64,000 bases of DNA from Orthonyx spaldingii (taxonomy: Eukaryota; Chordata; Aves; Passeriformes; Orthonychidae). Under the pieces are notes generated by a model, which did no database searches, had not been told where the DNA came from, and was given only the letters and a program-made list of their open reading frames with translations. This document shows positions 53,164 through 64,000 of the stretch, piece by piece; position 1 is the stretch's first letter, and each line of letters starts with the position of its first letter. Both the position numbers and the translations under genes were made by a program. The DNA lies in assembly GCA_013397795.1 (NCBI GenBank), contig VZTJ01003820.1:407802-471801 (forward strand), written 5' to 3'.

Positions 53164-56100
53164 TATTTTCTACTTTTACATGGTAAACCAGGCATTTTTT
53201 GGTATACCATTACTACTTAAAATGCATCCCAAAGCAATTGAAGTGAGATAAAGCTCATAATCCAAAAATTTTCTCTACGGAGAAGTCATTCAGCTGAGCG
53301 TGGCAAACTTAGCATGCAAATGCTTACTGAAAAATATCCCAACCTGTCAGTAATCCTTCACTCACTGAACTAACCAAAACCAGTGATGCTTCTCTGATAT
53401 TTCAAGAACTGCTGCAAGTACTCTGCATGGAAGTCCCTTCCAAGTGAAGGTGGTATGCCAAACAGATGTCTGAGCATAACATCTTGGCTGATTTGAAGGA
53501 CTTTCTATTGCTCTGGGCATATTTGGATGACCACCATTTACTGAGAGAGGCATTCCCTCGCTGAGATAAGCCAGCATCTCTGGGAGATGACTGTCTGCAG
53601 CATGGCTCTAGTGTAACTGGGTATTTGCCCCAGAAGTAATTGTGTCATGCAAGTCCCTCTTGCCACAGTACACAGTGCTATGAGCTGCTGAAACTCACAG
53701 CTAGAAAGCATTGCCTATTTGGCTAATCTGGACAGGTTTTTAGCTCTGGGGCTTGGTGATTCATTTCTCTTTATTGTCAAGGGAGCAGTCAACTACAAAT
53801 GCATTTGTTAAATTAATGCATCTGTGAAAGCTGCTGCATCTGATTCAATAGCGTGTAAACTCAACCCCTCAAAACATACAGACATTTTGTAATACAGTCT
53901 ACACAAACCAAAGCGAGAATAATTTCTAGTAGGACATATTACACAAATGGCTGTATTTAAAGGAAACATCAAACATGCATGTACTTTCACTAATTTCTGT
54001 GATCTGAGAAATGTTGCCTTTTCTCATTTATAAGCTTTACCATCAGCATCATCAAATAGCTGCACAGGAAACTGGGAAACAAAATTCTGATGGAAAATAG
54101 CAATTCTGTTCACCTTACTTGGATGTTAAAAATTGTAACCTTAAAGCATGAAGAGAAAGGGCAACTAGGTATAAATGTGATATATTCTCATTTCTGGGCA
54201 AGGGAAAATGCACTTACTTCCTGACCCACACAGAGGACAGATTACAAAGGGACAATCTTGCCAAAAAGACTGTACTAGTTAATACAGATTATACAGGTTA
54301 ATACTGGCTTATGGGTTAATCATCAGGTAAATAATTTACATTATAACTTTTTTGTAGCTGTTAGTCAATTATAGAACAGGTATGAATGATTATTAAGTCA
54401 TTACAGAACACATTAAAAGAAAATAATATTGAAGTGTGATCAAACTTGAAAAATCTAAGAAATAATACCAGAATATAGACTCTCGTAAATGAAAAAGTTT
54501 ATATAAGCTAACAGCATGACTGGAATTTCAGTGATGTGTTTGTACAACAGGCATCAAAATGAAAAATTTTAGTACAGTTCAATTCTCCATTCTCAGAAGG
54601 TAAAAAGTTATTTAGACTCATGCCTTGCAACACATCATTACAAGTATCTGGCACAAGAGCAGAAAACCTACATCCTACATTTCAGATCTATCTTTCATAC
54701 ACTGCTGAGAGCGCGGCAGCATTCAGAAACTACCCCACTGAATACTGGTCTGAGTTAATGGGGGAAAGGTCACAAAAATGGCTTAAGATCATTTGAGAGA
54801 GAAAAATAGAAATACTAGCAATTTTCAGGTATCACTTTCACTATGTGTAAGGCTTTATCCCATGTCAGAAGATGACTCAAATTTTTAAATGTTTATCAAT
54901 AGAAACAGGGTACACAACTCTTCCGGTCCAAGTAATTACCTGAAAGAGATACTCTGCTCATCAGTGCAAAAGGGTTGTAAGGAAAAAACAACAAAACATG
55001 TATAATATGAAAATCTGAATCTCTCCTTTGGTGAATAAAATAGTGGCTGCTCTGAAAACAACTATTTCATGACAAAAGATTAAATTTCTTGAACTTTCTG
55101 GATTGCTTGAAAAATAGAAAGCATAATTCCATATATCCACCCTCATTTTCTCCATTTTGAGTGACTTGTTAATAGTGACTTGATTATCAAGCAATTAATA
55201 TAAAAAATCATTTTTCAGTCACTGAAAGCCCATGAAAATTAAATGGTGTAATCAGTGTTATTTATGCTCACATGTAGAAAGCCCAGTAATTTGCTTATTG
55301 CTCTGATTAAATTTTTAAAGCGGGGACATAAAAGAAGGCACAGAGAATAAAAAAACCCACTGCTTGATGTATTCTCTCTTACATTGTCATGATGGTAGAT
55401 GTATCTTGAAAGAAGGACAAGATAGATATAAATCATAGAAACATGTCATTATATGACAGAAAAAAATGGAAATTAGAATGAACTTATAGAAATGTGTGAG
55501 ATTAGCACCTTCACTTAACAGTAAAACTATTTTAATAATTATATTTTTGATGTATCTGATCTATCTGATTCACTGATAACATATGAATATATAATATTTT
55601 TTAGGTTAGGTATTAAAAGATAAAGCTCTGTTCTAGCAGATATTGGTTCTAAGGCCATCTCATTGAGTAGGGCTGGAAGTTTTCTTTATTAAATGACAGA
55701 TATTATAAGCAAATCCACATGGCATAATTAATTTTTTTATAATAAAGCTACTTTTTAAGACCTGGATACTACAGTTGTTTGATTCTTAAATGCCAATTTA
55801 AGTGATTTATTAGAATTAGTATCTGACAACATTTTTCATTCATAAATTTTTCATTCACACAATTTAATTCCTATGTCAGTAATATTTTAAAGTATGTAAT
55901 TTTAAGGGAATAAAGAAAATGAAACCATGAAAGAACAAATGATGACAACTAGTTAAAAAATACTGGCTACCAAAACACCGAGCATGAAGAAAATCTTAAG
56001 AGTAAATATACAAAAAAAGTTCGTAGGGTTTTTTTTCCCACATAACTATTTATATCGCTTTGTTTTTCAAAAACCCCGAGATTTCTCCATGATAAAGTAA

Positions 56101-59100
56101 GCAGAGGAGAGCTGTAGTCAGCACCACTCCCCTGGCATCCTAAACAAACAAGCAAAAAAATTAAAACAGGAAAATTAAGAAGCTTTTCTATATTCAATGC
56201 TGACAACTTTATAATTACTGTGTAAATAATTTTCAAAAACTCCCAAAATCAAAACCACCACCCAAACCCTATTTTAAAATAAAATATCCAATTTGTTCAG
56301 TGTTATAGACTAGTGAGTAGTTGAGCGATTATAGCCTTTCCAGTTATCAGCTTGGCAACTACTGGTTTCGTAAGTAAATTAGTCTGAACTGATCAATGAT
56401 GGCAGAAAGCTACCTGAAGAATAAATATTAAGTCCTGATTTGCCTCGTGCATTCTTCTACATCCAGCTTTCCTTTTGCAGAGACCCAGTCTCTGTAGTTA
56501 ACACTCATTTGTGCCTGCATGTCATTCAAACCACAATAAAATCATTCACACTGAAATCACCACAGCCTGTATTTATTTATTCATGAAATGTTTAATATTG
56601 GAAAGCATCCATTGCAAGACAGAGTAATGCACAGGAAGTTTTCCAGGGATCACTTTCTCATTATTCTCCAAAACAAGATTGAGAGAGACCAAAGCAGATC
56701 TAAGTTGTTCCCTGTCTTTCCACTGACATGATTTGCAGATGAATCCACAATCTCCCATCAACAGTACAGAAAGAAAACACACACACACCCCTACTAATTT
56801 CAGCAATTTACCTGACCTCCTAACAATCCTAGTCACCCATAGCAGTAACAATAAAGTATCCCTTCCATACCTACTTCAGTGTTTAAACTGATGATTACAA
56901 AAAACACTTATGGGCAGCAATACACAGCAAGAATTGCCTCACCACAGCATTTTCAATGCTGCAAATCAGAAAAACAGGAACAGAACACAAGGCAATAACC
57001 TGCCACAGCGCCAATATCAAGTGGTAGTACCTGAAGCATCAATAATAAAGAAAAACTTTTAAAACAAGAAGTAAATCTGACTTGCCCCAACAACATACTG
57101 AAGGAACATTCTATTTCTTGGTGTGATTTTCTCTAAGAAACTCCATGTGTCTTCATAATTTGTTAATGACCACAGGCCAACTGAATAGCTGATTTTGCAA
57201 CTTCCATCATTAAAATGTTAACCATAAACTTTCTTATATTTCACATCTCTTCAGAAAACTATTCTTTCTCTTTTGTGTATTTCTTCCCTACACCATGAGC
57301 ATCCTAGAGAATACAGTACCTCTAATGGTAAAAAGTAATGCAAGAGTCAGTCAATTGGTTCAAATTTTGCTTAAAAGGCAGTTTGGTTCCCTCCATATTT
57401 GCAGAAAATATCTTTTCTAAGAAATCTTAATAATTTTAAGTTCATACATAGCTGCTCTCTGCAGGGAAAATAGTCTTGATGCATAATGATGTTCCTCAGT
57501 TTGGGATGAATAATTCTATCAATTGTATTTTTCAGACTGGAGAAGAGGAGATTTTGTTTAAGATGCGTTTAAAGAGATACGTAGATATACAATCACATTC
57601 AAGCACACACCTCAAATTAAAATGTAATTATATGGACTTTTGCACTAGAAATAAAGATATTTAAAATTGACTGCGAACGTGTGATATAAACCAATGGCAA
57701 AAATTACTATAAATTATTAAGCATGTTAAAAAAGATTAGAAAATGCTATTTTGTGGATTTTAACCACATCTAATGCTCATCTGAACACAGCTTCCCACAC
57801 ACTCCCAGTAAATAAAAAAGCCCTAGAGCTTTATCCTGATCATTTTCCAATAAAATGTAAACAATAAGAATGCAATTAAATGTACACTGAGTTCTGTGAA
57901 TACTTTGGTGTGTAGAGAGACATCTTCCTAACTCCTAAAATAAAAAATAAAGTTCAGGTCCCCCGAGCACAGTGAGGTGCTGTGCAGATGCAGACAGGGT
58001 TCCTTGGGAGGACAATCAGCCACAGCACAGGGCAGCAGCAATGCAGGATGTCCCCTGCTCACCTGGGGCACTGCACTGTGTCATATAAATATAGACTTCT
58101 CCACTATTTAGTTACAAATTGCCACGCTTTGATAGCTGGTACCCGAAGAGAAACATCAGATGAGGAACTGAAAGTACAGATGCAACCAACAGTGTTTGAA
58201 TCCTGGCTTCCTGCTTGCTAATTTGATTTTGATAAGCCTGAACCAGTATTATCTGATGAGAAAGTGTACCATGTTGCCTGTTTTGCTGATGATCTTGGGC
58301 ATGATGACTTTGCCTCAGTCAGAGCTCTCAGTTCTTATCAGAGTTGGACAATCAAATTGTTTTTTCAATTTTTCCATCCTAACCCAGCTCTGGCCTCAAC
58401 CTGCTAATTTTATTTAAATGCAGTAATTTAAAAACAAGAGTAGTTTTTCACCTCTTTTTGCTTCTCCTGGTAATATATTTGCAAGGAGAGCTATTTGCAT
58501 TTCAAACTGCGAATACTAAAAGACCAGCAGAATTTTGTAGCTTTCTCCCACTTTCTCCTCACCAAGGTGCAGAAAATCACTGCTGTACTGCTGAGCATGT
58601 AGCAAAATGGGGGAAAACAGAGCAGAGGGGAGAAAAAGGGGAAGAAAATAGAAGGATGAAGGCAAAGGAGAGGGATGAGAATGAGAGTGAGGAAAGAGGA
58701 AGGGAAAGAGGGAATTTGTGTGATAGGAAAATGAATACAGAAAGGTTGACACAGTAGCAGCATATATTTAATAGATTTAATATACTACTAACAACTATGT
58801 GACTCAAAATTTCGGATTACAAGCTACTTAAACATTTATCCTGCTCCACTACACTGGTTTTCCAAAATTTGCTTTTACAAATCCCTGCACTAGCAACAGA
58901 CAACAAAATTTGTATTGATCACATCCTTCTCCTTTTTAGTCATCAAGATAAACATTGTATTTTACACAGGGCAAAAAACTTAAAATATTATTTTCCCATT
59001 TCTCCTAACTCGTAGCATGCTCAGAAGTGCTTAGGAGATCACTGACCACCCTTCAATAATTAAATATAATTTATTACTCATGAAACGATGATATTAAACC

Positions 59101-60955
59101 AAATTGCATCTTCAACATGTTTTCTTTCTAAATATATACAAGTTCAGACTCCTTTTCAGACTAAAGCAGAGAAAACAAACAGGCATCTGTGCTCCTGCTT
59201 TAGTAAAGGTAACAGCAAAAAGAATAAAGACTGGTAAAATATTTCAACTTACTACAGACTATCCAAGAGCCACCAGCATGATACAAGTGAACCTCATTCA
59301 GCACTGTATTAATAAAACTAAGATGTGAAAGGCACAATTGAGGTGCTTCACACTGCCTTCTGCCTACAGCTCAGAAGATCCATTTCCAAAACAGACAAAA
59401 TCAGCTCTAGATAAGACGTCAGCAATTATATGTCAGGTTGAAGGTATTGGACTTAGGCGATCTGACACAAAGGCTAAGATGGAAACATGTAACAGATTCC
59501 CTATGTGTAAAATGAAGCTATCAAAAAAGACACTGATATATTGAGCTGCATGATCTTTGGAAGGAAAGATTTGTAATAAAGACTGCTTTCTTCGTGTTCC
59601 CCCACCTTATTGTCAGAACAGTGAAATGCTAAAACAGGTTTCCTAGGAAGCAACATGGTATAAAATGTTAGACACAATTTTGTGTTGGTGTCCTAATACA
59701 CTCAACAGCCTCAAACACAGAACGAATTTACAATAAATTATTGGTCTTCCAGGTTTACATTGTAAACTTTACTGAAATGCAACATATGCATTTTTTAAAT
59801 CTATTTAACTTCTGAAAAAACTCTTCCTCACTTAAATTCACAGAAGTGTTGAAAACTGTGGATATTGTTCTCCTTTACAAATGAAAGAAATATTAAAAAT
59901 CGGTGAAATTGTTTTTCAAGAAGCACACATTCTTCAACATTAAACTATCAGAAGATGTCAAATAAACTGAAACAGGAATACATTGCTGCTAAGAAGTTAA
60001 AGCTTTCGATTTTTAAATAGTATTTGGAAATCAGCTAATGGACAAAACCAAACTAACTGTGCACCAAACTGCAAATGTTTCACTGTTTTAGTTAAAGTCT
60101 TTCTTTTGCCAACTGACAGATATACATTAAACAACACACACAGATCCATCATTAGCACTGTAGCTGAGTCACAGATCAGGACTGTGCTAGCATACCATAA
60201 TCAATTCCTAATTAACATAGAAGATATACCATACACAATGGTTTAAGCTCACCATAACTTGGAATGAACACAGCTTGGCGGAGGTACATGCAAGAACTAA
60301 TGCACACACATCCACTTCCTTATCTGCTACTGCTTCCATCCAATTTAGCATTTTTGGTTTCCAGCTTAGTTCAAATGAAGTGCTCTCACAGGTTTTTGTT
60401 TCCCCATCCTAAAAAATCCTTCAGGACACTTTGTTCTCAGTCATTTTTTTCTCTAAAGGTTTTGAACACCTGTTGGCTTAGGGATTTCAGTGATCAAATT
60501 TGTGATGACTTCTCTTTCTTCTAGTATTATTTATGGTGGTTCCAATTTCTAATTATTTGTTAATACATCCTCCGTTTGTGGGTAACTGCTGATGATTCTC
60601 AAATTTCCTTCTGCACTCTTTTTCACTCTCCTATGCTAGTCTGTTTTGTGAAATAGAAGTCTGAATCTACACAAATATTATTCAAGGGAGATGGCAATAC
60701 TTTATTCTGCATAATTTCTTCATTATTTAAGGTCAGAGGTTTCAGCTCAGCATTGTCTCCTCCCTGCCTCTATCCACAGAAACTGTTAAAATGTCTAGTT
60801 GCTTGTTTGGTACCACTCCCAGCACAGGTGCTACAATGTGCCACCTTCTGTCAAATTGTATTGTCCTTCCAAACAAGCCTCCTCCTTATAACTTTTGTCT
60901 GCTTTGTCTTTTAAGAATGTCATGAGGATCTACTTAGCACAGATGTTGAACAGCT
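53164..60955. other. Intronic AT-rich sequence
   Basis: No exon or transposon recognised apart from the purine-rich tract at 58.6 kb. A short GC-richer patch at 57.96-58.08 kb is unexplained. Confidence 0.5.
58609..58714 (+). repeat. Purine-rich (GA) tract
   Basis: About 106 bases are more than 90 percent A or G on the plus strand, with roughly eight scattered pyrimidines. It is low-complexity sequence that explains the Ser/Pro/Phe-rich open frames seen on the opposite strand. Confidence 0.85.
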
Positions 60956-61400
60956 GTGAAAAATAACATCCCTTTTTTTTCACCAGCAGCATTGGGTACT
61001 ATGCCTTTTTTGTACGACTTTCCTTCAGTTCCCATCAGACTTTCCTGTACTTCTTATATGTATGTGATGACAATTCTGTACCTGTATGCCAAGCAGCCAA
61101 TCTCTTCTGTTTTCACCCAGAGCACCAACAAGTCTGGCCCCACCTTCTTTTGTTGTGACCTGTCGCACATCGGTGAGGCCTTTGAGTACCTGGGCCTCCT
61201 CTTGCTGGAGATGATAACCCTTCCCACCTTCTCTAGCATGATGCCACACGGGAAATGAAAAAAGCCAAACATGTGTCCCTGCAGTTATTGTAAAGGTGAA
61301 GAAGCAGACAGTGGCCTCTGATTACACCTTCCCCAACAGGAAGCACCTTCCTCCTGCAGCAACTCCTGCTGCTGCAAGACAGGTAAGTGAGGATGGCAGA
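60956..61400. other. Unidentified GC-richer island
   Basis: This block is clearly less AT-rich than its surroundings and carries overlapping open frames on both strands of 70-100 codons. A consensus-like donor, ACAGGTAAGTG, occurs on the plus strand at about 61377-61387, and TCCCTGCAG, resembling an acceptor, lies about 100 bases upstream. No protein family is recognised in any frame. It could be an old processed pseudogene, an unrecognised repeat, or an exon of an antisense noncoding transcript. Confidence 0.35.
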
Positions 61401-63299
61401 GGGAAAGCAGGGGCAATGTGGAGAGGTGCTCTCCTCAGGTCTGCTTTCCAGGTATGTTTCATAGTGAGTTAGTGCCCTTTCTGCATTTGTTTGATTGAGA
61501 CAAAGTTTTTAAAGGCTGGAATAATGTGTTGGGTTTTTTTAGTCTTGTACAAAATTGCCACCACTTAAATATTTAATATCAACTATCATAGCAACAACAA
61601 ACAATGATAAGTGCACTCTATGGATACTGAATCTCTTCATAAGGTCCCCTAGAAGTCATTAGGTGTCCTCCCCCATAAATATTTAATAAAGATTTGATTT
61701 CCAGGCACTTCCACTGTCTAAAATGTTCTCTTGAAAAGCCTGTGAAAGCACACAATTGTTAAATGAAGACCAAAGAGGGAGGGATATTACTTCTGCACTT
61801 TACAAAGTTTGAGCACTTTATGTCAAATGATACATGGTGTTATTACAGCTCTATCTTGAGTAATGGTTTTAATTTTATATTTCATCAATGGAGACTGACT
61901 GTTGTGTTGCTAGTAGAGGGTTAGAAGTGACTTATCTGGTTAATATTTTAGACAGAGATAACCATTCTGCAGCTTATATGTTAAAAGGGTAAGTTGGTGG
62001 CAGATGTATAATTAAGAGAATAGACCATGAGGTGGCCTTTAACCAATATTAACATTAACTCTGGTGTGGGGATGAAAAGTCAAGAGCAGGGAACCAGAGT
62101 AAAAATCAGCATTACTGTTCTACGGAAACATGTTCAACATCAAATGCAACTGTAACTCAATGTGCATATCTGAAAAATATGCACAATCTTTGGGGTAGCA
62201 TTGCCTTCAATCAGAGAAGATGGTATTACTCTAATTTTCCTTTTTCCTTATACATCAGTGTGATATTCTTAGGTGTGGTGGTATGGGAAATTCCAGGGAT
62301 ACCTGACACATTGTAAATTTGGTAACCACAGAAACAAATTATTTTTATATTTATTTTTCTCTTCGTCTGCACTGTGTATGAATGTTTAAAAGTTTGAAGA
62401 TGATGTCTCTGAAGGTGTTTCTGAACATGCAAAAAATGAAACTACTTAGTTAATATCACATTAGGACTTCCGTAACTACATTATGTTTATTACTGTGTAG
62501 TTATGGTACTCAATAATAATAAACACAGTCATTCTGTTCCCTATCACTCCATTTACTGCAACTTTCAAAAGAGATTTTTTTTTTATTGTCTGTTTCTTGC
62601 TAGTTCTGTTGCATGAACACCACAAGCCATTAAGTGCTTCAGTGTGTATTCCCTTCGAGGCAAGGATTTAGCCCTTGAAGAATTAAAGAGGGATAAAGGC
62701 AAGACACTGTCTTGGGGTGGATCTCTCACATGCAGAAGTTATTTGGGGAAACTCATTACAAAGTGGAGGAAAAGACGGCCGGAAGACTGCAAAAAAAGCT
62801 TTGGAGCCCTGGTAAAGGGGAAGCTGGTACACCTAGAGGTGACAGGAGGACCAAACTCCCTGCCTGCACTGACAGCTCCTTGGGATCCCTCTGTTCTTCA
62901 CTAATAGCTTCACTGAACTGGATGCTCTGCATTACAAGCTCCATATAAATTCTTACAGCCTAGCTGAAACACGTTTTGTACCCTGACAAGCACAGACACA
63001 TTGTTACACTAGACAACACTAGAATTACGCAGTACATTGAAATTATTTTAAACACGCTGTGCCCTATAAATAAATATAAATAAAACCAGAATTTATCCTA
63101 TCAGTCAAATTCACCATTCAAATTTTATGCCTCATAGGTCAAACACCTGACCTCCGCATGCTCTTTAAGGCTAATAATAAAGATAAAAGTAGTGTAAAGT
63201 AACAGTACGAAAAAACTGCGTTTGCTTTGAAGGTAAGCAAATATGTTTCTGGGAAGGAAAAGAGTAATGACACACTTCCTCCTCCAGGTAAAACTCACT
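61401..63299. other. Intronic sequence, nothing recognised
   Basis: AT-rich, with a less AT-rich part at 62.65-62.93 kb that has short open frames on both strands but no recognisable domain. Confidence 0.5.
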
Positions 63300-63715
63300 A
63301 TCCTGGTTGAGTGTAGTGTGGCAATGTGACCTGCCAGAGGTGTGCCAGTTCACCCTCAGCAGCCTCTCTCTGGCACCATCACCACAAGCATGGCAGTGCA
63401 GTGTCACTGAGACGATCACCCCGTGGCACACTGTCCTCATGGCTGTGCCACAAGCACCTCAGGAAGATCCCAGGGTGCTGCACCACAGCTGCTGCAGGAT
63501 GGAGCCCTGTTCTGCACCTGCAGGATCCTTGTCCACACAGGCTGCAGCTGCCATACAGCTCTGTAACATCCCCTCCTGCCCCACCAGTCATCCTGCTAAG
63601 CTGCCTACCTGGGAATCAATTCCTCTGGCAGGGATGCTGTCATTGACCGACAAAAGGTTCCTTCAGAAAGCAGGCTGGCAGAAACATCTTGAACCACTGG
63701 CAGTCTACTAGCCAT
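63300..63715. other. Unidentified GC-richer island
   Basis: About 400 bases rich in CAG/CTG-type words, with a 134-codon plus-strand open frame and overlapping frames on both strands. The composition (Ser, Pro, Ala, Cys, His) shows no domain. Open frames on both strands of a GC-rich patch often reflect stop-codon scarcity; an old repeat is the simplest alternative. Confidence 0.35.
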
Positions 63716-64000
63716 TGTTTTAAATTTCTGCTTTTATACAAGTACACAAGAATATACAGTGTTTAAATATATAGATACACTTGTAATCCTTCACAGGTCT
63801 TTGAACTGTAAAACATCCCAAATCTTCCATTAAATGAATTTTTACAATCCAGTCTCTGTAATCTCTAATTCCTAATTGCACAAAGTTTAACAAGATGGAA
63901 CTTGCATTACCTTAAATAACAGTACAGGAAAATATTATGCTATAACAGAGTTATTGTTTGAAACATAGGTATAACTTAGTTAGAAACCACTTACTGTACC

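Larger units (their letters stand above)
31299..64000 (-). other. FBXL17: FBXL17 intron upstream of the exon (partial)
   Basis: This is the part of the intron that precedes the recognised exon in transcript order, cut by the window edge. It holds a CR1 fragment and a solo LTR, both antisense to the gene, plus an assembly gap and a purine-rich tract. The preceding FBXL17 exon, which should end with an NDR-type sequence, was not found. I cannot exclude small exons of an unrelated or antisense noncoding transcript. Confidence 0.7.

Noticed and set aside
58491..58807. Ser/Pro/Phe-rich open frames on the minus strand
   Set aside because: They come from the complement of the purine-rich tract, which lacks stop codons on that strand.
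1..64000. CRISPR arrays, operons, tRNA or rRNA genes, or a novel multi-gene system
   Set aside because: The window is bird intron; I saw no regularly spaced repeats, no tRNA-like cloverleaf sequence and no clustered genes.

Overview
The window reads as AT-rich nuclear DNA from a bird. The evidence is three long CR1 retrotransposon fragments with typical avian CR1 3' sequence, a shorter CR1 tail, and a solo LTR of a kind common in avian genomes. I cannot place the order of bird from this window. There is no sign of bacterial or organellar gene organisation, and almost all apparent open reading frames are chance or repeat-derived.

The only protein-coding sequence I can support is one 77-bp exon on the minus strand at 31222-31298. 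It has good splice sites on both sides and encodes a leucine-rich-repeat segment that I recognise as part of FBXL17, an F-box/LRR substrate receptor of SCF ubiquitin ligases. The rest of the window is therefore best read as two very large FBXL17 introns: the downstream intron below 31222 and the upstream intron above 31298, since the gene runs right to left. I looked for the neighbouring FBXL17 exons and did not see them. The FBXL17 region of human chromosome 5q corresponds to the Z chromosome in chicken, so this may be Z-linked; that is inference.

Layout. 1-11 kb: unique AT-rich intron with one ancient palindromic repeat near 2.1 kb. 11.07-12.13 kb: CR1 fragment, minus. 14.7-15.55 kb: a second CR1 of a different subfamily, minus. 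20.37-20.53 kb: short CR1 3' tail, plus. 25.75-26.23 kb: an apparently perfect 2 x 239-bp tandem duplication next to a TA-rich microsatellite. 31.2-31.3 kb: the FBXL17 exon. 37.87-38.85 kb: CR1 fragment, plus. 48.28-48.32 kb: a 35-N assembly gap directly after an A20 run. 52.59-53.16 kb: solo endogenous-retrovirus LTR, plus. 58.6-58.7 kb: purine-rich tract. 60.96-61.39 and 63.3-63.7 kb: two locally GC-richer islands I cannot identify.

I found no novel gene system. The most worthwhile leads are the tandem duplication, a roughly 78-bp diverged repeat pair flanking the first CR1, the ancient palindromic element, and several low-repeat stretches that may be conserved noncoding elements.
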